64,000 nt of DNA from assembly GCF_943734655.1 (NCBI RefSeq), contig NC_071355.1, positions 197,965,939 to 198,029,938 of the forward strand. The letters run 5' to 3'. The stretch is from Sabethes cyaneus. Lineage: Eukaryota > Arthropoda > Insecta > Diptera > Culicidae. Under the pieces are notes generated by a model. The model did not search any database. It saw only the letters and a list, made by a program, of their open reading frames with translations, and was not told where the DNA came from. The translations under genes were made by a program, and so were the position numbers. Positions 1-9,649 of this stretch are shown in pieces. Positions within the stretch are counted from its first letter, which is position 1. Every line of letters begins with the position of its first letter.

Positions 1-32
1 TCTTCATCTTCCTTTCTGCATTTATTTATTAC

Positions 33-1958
33 TAGCTGACCCGACAAACTTCATATTGCCACAAATTAACCTGTGTTGTACATAAATCATGAATCTCGGA
101 TGATCTTTGTCACTTTTCGAGTTTTGCAAGCCCCCCAGGGGGCGGCGCTTCCGACGGCGGGTCACCGGCAACACTCGCGACCGTCTCGTCCTGAATGATC
201 TAGTGTTACTATAGATAGTTTTTGTGGTCTTGTTATTGATTAATGTTTTATGGAAGAGTCTCGAATTTCTCGAGTTGGATTAGTTTTTGAGTTTCGCAAA
301 AATTTCTGTTTTATTTGTATGAGAGTCCATATCCCCCTACCACAGGGGTGAGAGGTCTCTAACTATCATAAAATAAATTCAAGACTCAAAAATCTCCTAC
401 ATGCTAAATTTGGTTCCATTTGCTTGATTAGTACTCAAATTATAAGGAAATTTGTATTTCATTTGAATGGGAGCCCCCCCCCCCCCCTCCTAAAAAGGTA
501 AGAAGTCCTAATTCATCATGGGAAAAATGGTTGCCTCCAAAAACACCCACATGCCAAATATGGTTCCATTTGCTTGATTAGTTCTCGAATTATGAGGAAA
601 TTTGTATTTCATTTGTGTAGAAGCCCCCCCTCTTGAAGTGTGGAAGGATCCTAATTCACCATATAAAATTTTCTTGCTCTCGAAAACCTTCACATGCCAA
701 ATTTGGTTGCATTTGCTTGATTAGTTCTCGAGTTATGAGGAAATTTGTATGGAAGTCCCCCCTCTTAAAGGGGAGAGGAGTTATAATTCCTCTTATAAAG
801 AGGGGAGGGGTCTCAATTCACCATAGAATAAATTCTTGTCACCAAAAAAAACACCCACATGCCAAATGTTGTTCTATTTGCTTGATTAGTTCTCGAGTTA
901 GGAGGAAATTTGTATTTCATTTGTACAGGAGCCCCCCCTCTTAGAGTGGGGAGGGGTCCTAATTCACCGTAGAAAATTTTCTTGCCCTCGAAAACCTTCA
1001 CATGCCAAAGTTGGTTCCATTTGCTTGATTAGTTCTCGAGTTATGAGGAAATTTGTGTGGAAGCCCCCCCTCTTAAAGGGGAGAGGAGTTACAATTCCCC
1101 TTATAAAGAGGGAGGGGTCTCAATTTACCATAAAATAAATTCTTGTCACCGAAAACACCCACATGCCAAATTTGGTTTTATTTGCTTGATTAGTTCTCGA
1201 GTTATGAGGAAATTTGCATTTCATTTGTATAGGAGCCCCCCCTCCTAAAGTGGGGAGAGGTTCTTATTCATCATAGAAAACATTCTTGCCTCCAAAAACC
1301 CCTACATGCCAAATTTGGTTCCATTTGCTGGATTAGCTCTCGAGTTATAAGGAAATTTGTATTTCGTTTGTATAGGAGCCCCCCCCCCCCCCTCTTAAAG
1401 TGGGGAGGGGTCCCAATTCATCATAGAAAAAAATTTTGTCTTCAAAAACACACACATGCCAAATTTGGTTCCATTTGCTTGATTAGTTCTCGAGTTATGA
1501 GGAAATTGGTATTTCATTTGTACAGGAGCCCCCCCTCTTAAAGTGAGGAGGGGTCCTAATTCAACATAGAAAATTTTCTTACCCTCGAAAACCTTCACAT
1601 GCCAAATTTAGTTCCATTTGCTTGATTAGTTCTCGAGTTATGAGGAAATTTGTATGGAAACCCCCCCTCTTAAAGGGGAGAGGAGTTATAATTCCCCTTA
1701 TAAAGAGGGGAGGGGTCTCAAATTACCCTAGAATAAATTCTTGTCACCGAAAACACCCACATGCCAAATTTGGTTCTATTTGCTTGATTAGTTCTCGAGT
1801 TATGCAGAAATTTGTGTTTCATTTGTATGGGAGCCCCCCCTCTTAGTGGGGGTAGGGGTCTCTAACCATCACTAAAACCTTTCCTGGCCCCAAAAACCTC
1901 TACATGCAAATTTTCACGCCGATTGGTTCAGTAGTTTTTGATTCTATAAGGAACACAG

Positions 1959-1996
<38 letters not shown>

Positions 1997-2020
1997 AATC
2001 CTTCTTTATAGGTATAGATA
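33..2020 (+). mobile_element. Dispersed element made of ~150-bp units with a (GACA)n tail
   Basis: The element opens with ACTAGCTGACCCGACAAAC near 33, has a distinct leader to about 300, then a run of ~150-bp units, and closes with a conserved tail (TTCACGCCGATTGGTTCAG, CTATAAGGAAC, then (GACA)n at 1959-1994, ending TATAGATAGA). The same units and the same tail up to CTATAAGGAAC recur at 43.1-43.8 kb, and units alone at 13.4-14.3 kb, so it is a dispersed family. No protein is encoded; the short reading frames in it are by-products of the repeats. A tail of this kind recalls the 3' ends of some insect non-LTR (RTE-like) elements and their non-autonomous relatives, but I cannot assign a class. 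The left boundary is the first base of the recognisable motif. Confidence 0.6.
320..1860 (+). repeat. Internal tandem array of ~150-bp units with two-type higher-order pattern
   Basis: The motif CACATGCCAAATTTGGTTCC followed by TTGCTTGATTAGTTCTCGAG returns at about 550, 692, 857, 1001, 1159, 1304, 1455, 1597 and 1759, that is at spacings of 142, 165, 144, 158, 145, 151, 142 and 162 bp. Long units carry a duplicated G-run segment (GGGGAGAGGAGTTATAATTC) that short units lack, and the two types alternate in places, giving ~300-bp dimers. Each unit has a C-tract of varying length (about 7 to 14 C). Confidence 0.85.
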
Positions 2021-2029
2021 GATATTTTC

Positions 2030-2600
2030 GTCATTTTTGACATTTTCTGTTGCTTTTTTGGTGTTTTTCACCATCTTATGATCGTATCTTTGTCGTCTTT
2101 TTCATCGTCTTTTCGCCTGCTGGTCAACATTTCGACAACATCCCGTCACCTTTTCGTCGCGTCTTTAACGTCTTTTTGTCGACTATTTGCTGTCTTTTCG
2201 TCATCAAGCTGTTTTCTTTTCGCGCCTTTTCGTCTTTTGCTATCTCTTTGTTTTCTTTTCTATATATTCGTCGTCTTTTTGTCATCTCTCTGTCGTATTT
2301 TTGTTGTCTATTCATTATCTCTGCTTGCTGGTAAGTTTGTCGCTTTTTTCGTCATTTTTCTGTTGTATATCCGTCATATTTTCGTCGTTGTTAATGCGTT
2401 TTTACAACCTTTTCACGCTGTTCACACGACTTTTGTCGTTTAGTGTCGTGTTTATTTCGTGGCGTCATGTCGTCATGTCGTCAAACATCGTCATATTTTT
2501 ATCGTATTTTCCGGCGTATTTTTGTCGTCTCCCATCGTCTTTTCGTATAATTTTTACCGTATTTCCTCGTATTTTAGTGATCTTCTCAACGCCCTTTTGC
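2030..2600. repeat. Degenerate pyrimidine-rich low-complexity tract
   Basis: The plus strand is a loose repetition of CGTCTTTT / TTTTCGTCAT / TTTGTCGTC words with no fixed period, T+C rich throughout. Overlapping open frames here in several phases (for example 2187-2663) are Ser/Phe-rich and arise from the repeat composition; I do not regard them as genes. Confidence 0.7.
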
Positions 2601-2920
2601 TGTGTATTTCGAAAGCTAAAATGTCCAGCAGTTTCCAGTTGCTTTCTATTTCAACCACAGTAATGAAAACGGGTAAAAAATGAAAATTACACTTTTAATG
2701 GCTGTAAACAGTGGTCCCCTCGTTCCCCAAGGCGCCCGATAGTTTTAAAATAATTTGAATTTTTGGCAACCCTTGAGATCTAGGTCATATGATATTTCCT
2801 AAATTTTTAAATGAAACAACTTACAAATGGCATGGTTCTGTTAAAAAAAGAACATGGCTTTCAAATGAAACAACAATTTTTATGGCGACCATGTTGGGTT
2901 TGGTGACCATGTTGGGTTTC

Positions 2921-3336
2921 GGATACTGGATGCCAGGCTTGATTTGCTCTTTTTACGTTATTTTTGCTCTTTTGACTATAGCGTCCCAGTCAAACAGAAT
3001 TCGAAAACAGTGATTTATAGGACAATTGTAGAGTTGATTATTATCTACAATATTGTTGAAGAAAGTATAGTTTTATCTTTTATATTTATGGCGCTATGGA
3101 ACTGATACCCCGCTGGTAGCCAAAAGAGCACTCTTTTTGCTACCAATGGCATTGCAGCTCTGTAACGCTATAAATACAAAAGATTAAACTATACTTTCTT
3201 CAATAATATTGTAGATAATAAGTAACTCTACACTTGTCCTATAAATCACTTTTTCCAATTCTGTTTGGCTGAGGCGCTGTAGTCAAAAGAGCAAAAAAGA
3301 AGTAAAAAGAGCAAATCAACCTGGATGCTGGATGCT
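2921..3336. mobile_element. Fold-back element with ~190-bp inverted arms
   Basis: The left arm (about 2921-3107) and right arm (about 3150-3336) are imperfect reverse complements. They share TTGATTTGCTCTTTTTAC, CAAACAGAATT, TGATTTATAGGACAA, TTATTATCTACAATATT and GAAGAAAGTATAGTTT in mirrored order around a loop of about 45 bp. No reading frame is conserved. Diverged direct copies of a motif around CATGTTGGGTTTGG flank it (2880-2920 and about 3440-3460). It looks like a MITE or fold-back transposon; class unknown. Confidence 0.8.
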
Positions 3337-3753
3337 ATGAAATAAATTGATCAAATTAGATGTACATTGGCTTTAACTCACGACACGGTTGTGAAAAGAG
3401 AAAAGAGTGGGTTTTCAAATGAGGTGAATATGAAAATTGTTGGCCATCTTGGATTTGACCGTCATATTAGTTTTATCAGAAAATCAGAAACTTTTTACCA
3501 TGCGCACACCAATCGATTGTTGTTTTAAGCTCATCATTGGAAAGGGGCGAAAAAATGTTTTACAAAGCACGTGATTTTACGTTATAAATAAAATTTGGAT
3601 AACACTAATTTTGAACAGGATTTTGGTGTAAAAACCCGTTCCGAACTAATGAAATATTGAAATATAACATAAATAATCATCGCATAAATTCGACTTCGTG
3701 CCATCACGTTTGACTTAGTGTCAATACAGTTGATTATGATTAATAATAAAGTT

Positions 3754-3888
3754 GCAATTCGGCACCAACCAAATGTAAACAAACCGAGTGAGGGTTTCTT
3801 TCCCTATGCTAATCCAGCAAGAAACATCCCTCACTCGGTTTGGTTACATTTTTCAGATTGGCCCTTTTGAAAAGTTGGTGCCGAATTG
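3754..3888. mobile_element. Short inverted-repeat element (MITE-like)
   Basis: It starts CAATTCGGCACCAAC and ends GTTGGTGCCGAATTG, an exact 15-bp terminal inverted repeat. A second internal pair, ACCGAGTGAGG and CCTCACTCGGT, mirrors it. Total length is 135 bp, so it can fold into a hairpin. No coding content. Confidence 0.75.
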
Positions 3889-6855
3889 TTCTATTGGTAA
3901 TTTTGGAACAGGGATGACTTGTAGGAACCAAAATTAACATAAAAATAATGGATGGTGTTCGAAGGCCGAATATGGAAGATCATGCTATGGTGCATATATC
4001 TTTGAAATGGAGATGAACCATTAAAGACAAAGTCGATACCTAATGCTACTTCGAAATCGTAGATACGTTACAATTTATAAGTGTCTTTGGAATGAGCATG
4101 ACTTGTATAACCATAAACCGATGATATATTTCTATAGAAGTTTGGTTTCCACATTGGTCATCGGCATTCACTTAGTAGTACATGTACATATTTGTACATA
4201 TTTAGTTTGGTTTTCTAGGCTACCATCCACCTGAGAATGCAATGCAATCGAGGAATGCAAAATTGGCATCATTTATTTGGTTTGCATTTACATACAGGTT
4301 AAAACAATAGTGGACTATCTTTTGTTATTTTTTTTTTCTTGAAAATTCCCAGTTCATGCAATCGATTAAGTTATTGAAACTTATCGTTTTTTCGACATTA
4401 AATAAGACTTTTGTTTGGTGACTGGTCTCGAGCATGGGGCTATTCATCCGCAACTTGTGCCCTGTCTGTCAATATTTATTGTTATCTACGTGGTCAACTT
4501 CAAAGGCTTCTTTTTATTGATTGGAAGATGGTCGATCATAATGAGGTACATATAAAGTTTTTTTAGGCAATAACTGTTTTCAGTTGTATTCATGAAAAAT
4601 TACACACTTTCTCCGTATTCAACTTGAATTATGCTTGAGAAGGGTCGTTGGTAATAATGTTATAAAAATACACTACAGTTACTTTGCTTTATTTTTTTAT
4701 ATTGCTATAAGAGAAGTTAAGCTATTAAACTTTTCTTTGAAAGACACTAAAAATAGTTACAGAAATTAGAAAATAAATGAACTAAACCATGTTATTACAG
4801 ACTACTGTGAAAAAAGTTTTTCTAAGGCGGGAAGCAACAATTCCCACCATTATTGGATTGTTTATTGGTTTGATGTTAAAATGGGAACATCCCTGCCTTT
4901 GCAAAATTATCTATCCAAGCTTTGGCTGTCAGTAAAACTAATAATAGTAAAGCAGTTCCAAGTGACCAATAAAGTTGCACATTACAGCAAGCAATAAAAT
5001 ACTAATGAGGAGATGATAAAACAACTTTTCCAATTGCGAAGCAAATGACCACCGAAGTAAACAATTTAACCCCAAACAGTGATTGTGGGAAAAATAAAAA
5101 TTTGAACGCGCTTAATTTCTCAATTCTTAATTTTGCGACTGCGTTTCGCCACTATTTAGTCATGTTTTCTAACCCACTGTGCCATGCATTCTCCATGTAG
5201 ACACTAGAGCACACTGATAATAATGCAATGCTGGAGGCTGGCGGCCAACTGCAGTTCGACAGTGAACCATTAAACTTTCAGCAGCTATTCTTATCTTAAT
5301 TGACCCATATATAGGTATGTGTGTGTAGTTTTAGGTATGCAGGAACCACAGAAACTGTAGAAAAGAACAGCAGGGAAAAAATGCTTTCACTTGCATGTGC
5401 ATCGCAGTCAGTCCCGTCATCCGCTTAGTGGCTGGCTGGCTGGCTGGCAGGCAGCTAGCGGAGTATGCAGCATGCAGCGCATGTTTACCTAAGTAAAGTG
5501 TTCATTTTTTGTGGAATCCTTTCGAAACGGTGCACACTCTCTATGCGCTGCAGCTGAAAAGGTTCCGAGCGGCCATGCCGCCGCCCGGTGGTGGTACTGG
5601 GAAGAGAAAAATTGTCTGATAAATGCGGGAATCTTGATCGGTCATTAATTGAGGCTAGAACGTAGCTTTCGGGGCAGATAAAGCTGGAAATCAATTTTCG
5701 AGCGTTTGTCCTTCGGGAAACTGATTGGCTTCGGTTAGTTTGAAAATTTTAACGAATTCTCGTAAGAGAAATAAAAAATAAATAGAAACACCAACAGTTT
5801 GTCACTGGAAGTGACACCGCTACTGATGGCATGTTTGCTCTTATCGCGGTGAAATTTAATTTTAATTTCGGTATGTTGGCTTCGCTACGGTTCGTTAGAA
5901 AGTGAAGCAGCACGTTGACGTCTGCTGCAGCAGTGACAAATGTTGGCGCCGATTCAAGTTTGATTATGTAGAACGTTGCAGTCTGGGAATGCAGTTTGGA
6001 AATGGTTGTTTTATCTAAATAGACGAATTTATTTTGTTTGTGCTTTAGTTTGTTTGACTCTCATTCGAACAACTTGTGTTTTAGCCATTATCGGCAAAGT
6101 TGACTTAAAACAGAAAAGTTAGGCGCCTTCTCAAAAGATTCAATTAAATTTTGAAACGTTTTGTGTCAACATTCGTACTTGTGCAAATATCCACCGGTAT
6201 TGATGTGTCGTCAAACAGCGTGCCGCAGCTGCCTGGACGAGGGAAAAGCACGTTTTCGGGCCGGGGCTACATTTTCGTGAACGCATACGCAAACACATTA
6301 GAAAAGACAAATAGAAAATGATACGCACCGTGATTATTGTACCTGAATAAGTGAATACGATTCGTAATGAGAGACTTCCTGCCGGTAGTCCCTTGGGCCG
6401 TTAGGACTGGATTGTTAGTTGAAAGTTGAAAAGTAAACTGTAAGACATCGAGAGCAGTTGAAGAGTGTAAATGATACGTACCCTAACTGTACGTTGATAG
6501 CGTAGAGGAGTATCATAAGGATGATGTCCGCAGCTCAAGATGACTGATGCAGGTTGTGTATGTAGGTATATGGCACGAGGCAGCATCTTGGAAGTTTGTG
6601 GCAATAGAGTCGTCTACCGAGTAAAATCATCTGAAATCTCATACGTACGGAGTTTTAACCATGTCTTATGTTAATATACGCGATGCTTCGGTTACTATGC
6701 GATATGAACCAACGTCAGCAGTGAGCGTTTTGTTATCTTTTTTCATCACTATCATTTCTCCCGGCAAGAATTGTCGGACGGACGTCGTCTGATGTAAGCT
6801 GAACTTTTGCTTGCATCTGTCCGATGTCGTGCGACAGAGTCTTGTTGGGCTTTAA
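3889..6855. other. No gene recognised; unique-looking AT-rich DNA
   Basis: About 3 kb with no frame resembling a known protein and no tandem array. A short (GGCT)n run lies near 5430-5450 and a locally GC-richer patch near 5450-5600. It may be intergenic or intronic; the sequence does not decide. Confidence 0.5.
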
Positions 6856-6960
6856 CGAACCAGAGAGCGAAAGAGTTTATCTAACATGACAGACGCTTCA
6901 GTGACGAAAAATGCCGCACGCTTCCATGAATTGAGAAGGTAAACAGAAGCAAACGCTTAC
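6856..6960. repeat. Dispersed ~100-bp repeat, copy 1
   Basis: The stretch TAACGAACCAGAGAGCGAAA, followed by GCGAAAAATGCCGC, CATGAATT and a purine-rich end, recurs in the same orientation at about 63153-63245. Identity is high in the first 26 bp and patchy after that. Function unknown; it could be a fragment of a larger transposon. Confidence 0.55.
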
Positions 6961-7280
6961 GTATAGGCGCTCTCAATGCTGGTATGAAAAACACGCATTT
7001 TTGTTCACATTTCCTTATTCTAGAAATTAAACAACAGTTTAGGTGTAATTAGCTATCATCGTTTCTGCAAGTTTCAAAAGCCAACTATATTGGCTGAATG
7101 AAAAAGAATGCAGTGAATATATTTTTATAAAGAGAACCCCGCTTTTGGGCCCAAAAACTGCTTCCGGAATTGGGCTCCCGTTAATACAGTTTCATAAAAC
7201 AATTCTACTTCTTTTTATTAAGGAGGAATACAAAAATACCATTCTGAAGTGATTGTGTTATTGTTTTATGATTATCATAC

Positions 7281-7800
7281 TTAGCCATGCCTAACTTGTG
7301 ATACTCCCAGGTTATGGGGGGTATTTATACGAACAAAAGTGCTGAAGATCCAAACTGCGAAAATGAAAGCAAAAGACGATAGGAATAAAGAACCACTTTT
7401 CGTCCTTTTGGACCACTGTGCGGTGCGCGTTGAACGTAAGTTTAAAGTTGAGTAAGATGCCGAGATTTTTAATCTAACCAACCCTCCGGAGTGTATGTAT
7501 TTCCGTCAATGCGGCTGTCAAACATAGTTGGGCCCTGAATGCGATGGAACGTGATTACGTCACATTTTGCGATACTCGCCATCAAATATTTTAACTTGCA
7601 CCAATTTACGAAGACATCTAGTAAATCTTGTAGCCGATGACAGTCTTCAATAGAACGCACGTTTAGATACAATTTGAGATCGTCCGTCAGCGTGAAAAAG
7701 AATGCATCCTTTCTTTTTAACGGCTTCGTCGTTGAAGAATAGAATGAAGAGTAAAGACCACATATTACTTCCTTGGGGAACACCATATTAATTAATAAAC
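7281..7800 (-). pseudogene. Non-LTR retrotransposon reverse transcriptase fragment
   Basis: The minus strand (best frame 7786 to 7469) encodes part of a reverse transcriptase palm domain. LTDDLKLYL stands where the catalytic YADD box belongs, followed by a family-typical stretch (SIEDCHRLQDLLDVFVNWC, then KCDVITFHR). Upstream, VFPKEVICGLYSSFY is a frame-altered version of the usual GVPQGS..GPLLF block. Further 3' (to about 7300) weak RT-like sequence continues in other frames. The first Tyr of YADD is lost and several frame changes are needed, so it is inactive. It resembles the family at 34.3-37.7 kb. No endonuclease domain is found nearby; the copy is 5' truncated. Confidence 0.75.
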
Positions 7801-7861
7801 ATAGATGAAACGGTAGATTCTAGCTTGGCTTGCAAAACTCGACCACATAAATTTGAGCCGA

Positions 7862-8367
7862 GGGGTCAGTCCCGGTGTATTGGTTAGCATTCACGCCTCT
7901 CACTTCGAGGACCCGGGTTCAAATCCCAATCCCGCAGAACCCAGCAAACCACAAATCGTATAATAATGTCTGAAAATCGTCTTAAATATCGCTAAACAAA
8001 CTCGAAATCGTACATAAAGCCTAATAAAGCGCACCCTAGTTTACATTTATTCGTACAAAATGATAGTAACTGATTCACATACGATTTTCGTCACAGAATT
8101 GTATAGCATTATGGAACTAATCATGTTGAGTCGGATTTCATCGTATACAAATACTTATGAATGTGAATTGTTTTCATATAATTTGTAGTACGTATATCGC
8201 CTCCAAAACAGTACGCATATGCTGATTTCGTGCATCGAATGCGATTTTTCTAGATATATATCGGTACATATAACATATTTGTTACTTTGATATACGTACG
8301 AAAATGTTTGCTGGGAAGTCATAAAGGACCTAAAAGTGGTAAAATGACTATCATTAAAAAAAAAAAA
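7862..8367 (+). mobile_element. tRNA-derived SINE, split by a MITE
   Basis: The 5' head is tRNA-like: a box A-like TTGGTTAGCATTC and a box B GGGTTCAAATCCC 35-40 bp later. It runs to about 7939, is interrupted by a MITE (7940-8315), and resumes with AAGTCATAAAGGACC to an A-run ending at 8367. The uninterrupted sister copy at 60887-61017 proves the two halves belong together. The layout matches tRNA-related SINEs known in Aedes (Feilai-like), a family name I offer only as likely. Confidence 0.8.
7940..8315. mobile_element. MITE with CCCAGCAAAC termini, inserted in a SINE
   Basis: It begins CCCAGCAAACCACAAATCGT and ends GTTTGCTGGG, giving exact 10-bp terminal inverted repeats with further imperfect pairing inside. 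It is 376 bp, AT-rich and non-coding. Removing it rejoins the SINE head and tail in the order seen at 60.9 kb. AA lies on both sides, a possible 2-bp duplication, but this is too short to be sure. Confidence 0.75.
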
Positions 8368-8711
8368 TGATCCAAGCCAACACAAGAATCGCTACGCGGC
8401 TCCAAGGCACTGGAGTATTCGGAAAAGCAAGCGGATCTGACTATATGCTCATTATGGGTGACTTTTATCATTAAATCCTCCACTTGGATCAAGGAATTAC
8501 CCATCGAAGAATACAATTGTAGAAAGGAGGGTAGTAGAAGGGTTCCTAACCTCTTTAGTAACGGTCAAAGTAAGTTCTTTAAGTAGATCGTAAGTATCTG
8601 ATTCGTCAGATGACATAATCTAATCGGGGTTTGGGGAAACTGCGACACTGGGAGTTCGAGCGTAGACTCCATACAGGAGAGATTCTCTTCAGCACCCTTT
8701 CTTCTTCTTCT

Positions 8712-8960
8712 TCAGCATAGAGCCGGGGTGGCACGTGGTGTTTCAAGCACTCGTCTCCATTCAACTCGGTCTTGGGCCACTCGTCGCCAATTTCCTAGTC
8801 GTCTCAGAAGTCGCAAATCGCTTTCGACCTGGTCGAGCCATCGTGCACGTTGGGCCCCCCTATTCCTGGTGCCGGTGGGGTTGTTGAAGAGGACTATTTT
8901 CGTCGCACTGTCGTCCGGCATCCTTACGACGTGTCCGTTCCCACGGAATAATGGTTAGCA
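8712..8960 (-). pseudogene. Non-LTR retrotransposon ORF2 C-terminal fragment
   Basis: The minus strand reads GHVVRMPDDS, then NNPTGTRNRGAQRARWLDQV, then NWRRVAQDRVEWRRVL, the conserved C-terminal tail that follows the reverse transcriptase domain in many insect non-LTR elements. The frame ends at 8712 with a Pro/Ala-rich end. No RT palm precedes it here. A closely similar fragment lies at 46.77-47.13 kb. The open plus-strand frame over the same bases (8728-8958) is its antisense shadow. Confidence 0.8.
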
Positions 8961-9414
8961 ACATCTCGAAAAATTTTCATTACCTTCAATGCTTTTTGTT
9001 TGATTTTGGGAGAACACAACCCGTGGGTCGTTAGATCCTTCCGTTTTGAGGTTGACTCGCGCGGTTGCCTCTGTATGATGGTTTCTTTCCTAAGGCTTTT
9101 GTAAAGACAAGGAGGGTCGGGAGGTAGATCTGACTAATCTACACTATAGTATTGCACAAGTAGAGTCACCCAGGACACTCAAGTACTAAAAAACTACTTA
9201 ATCAAACACTCGCTGGGACGTGCTTTTTGTGCACCTCACACACGAACACCACAAGTTCATACCAGTACGAGTTTTTAGCATGAGTCTCGTGCACCAACAC
9301 AAAAAAGCACGGAGTAACCGTGAGTAGAGAGTACCTTTTCTATAACCGATGATCGAGGCAGCAGCGAAATAATACACAAATAATATATGACCTTGAAAAT
9401 GAATTACTATGGCG

Positions 9415-9648
9415 CAACCACTCTAGGTAGTCTCGAAGTACGATGCTAGTCTTATAAGCCAGTCGTCGTATGTTCGAGTCTCGGAAGGAAGTGGCTCTTA
9501 GTGTCAATAAGATCGTAGCACTAGTCCCGCAATTATCCTGTACTCTAACAGGCTGGCTGCGAAGTCTGTCGTATAAATACAAAAGGTCTAGTTTCGATAA
9601 CGGAATGTAGCACTTACGCTTTGTTTGTTTTTTGTTTTTTTGGATCAA
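9415..9648 (+). mobile_element. tRNA-derived SINE (second family)
   Basis: It has a box A-like region (AGTCTCGAAGTACGATGC), a box B-like TGTTCGAGTCTC, a conserved body (CTGGCTGCGAAGTCTGTCG, ACGGAATGTAGCA) and a T/G-rich tail (TTTGTTTGTTTTTTG). Sister copies lie at 47135-47305 (+) and 56612-56824 (-). The tRNA head resembles the tRNA-Ile-type SINEs described from Aedes (Gecko-like); this naming is inference. I could not read a convincing target-site duplication around this copy. Confidence 0.75.
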
Positions 9649-9649
9649 C

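Noticed and set aside
8728..8958. Plus-strand 76-codon frame
   Set aside because: Antisense of the retrotransposon C-terminal fragment on the minus strand.
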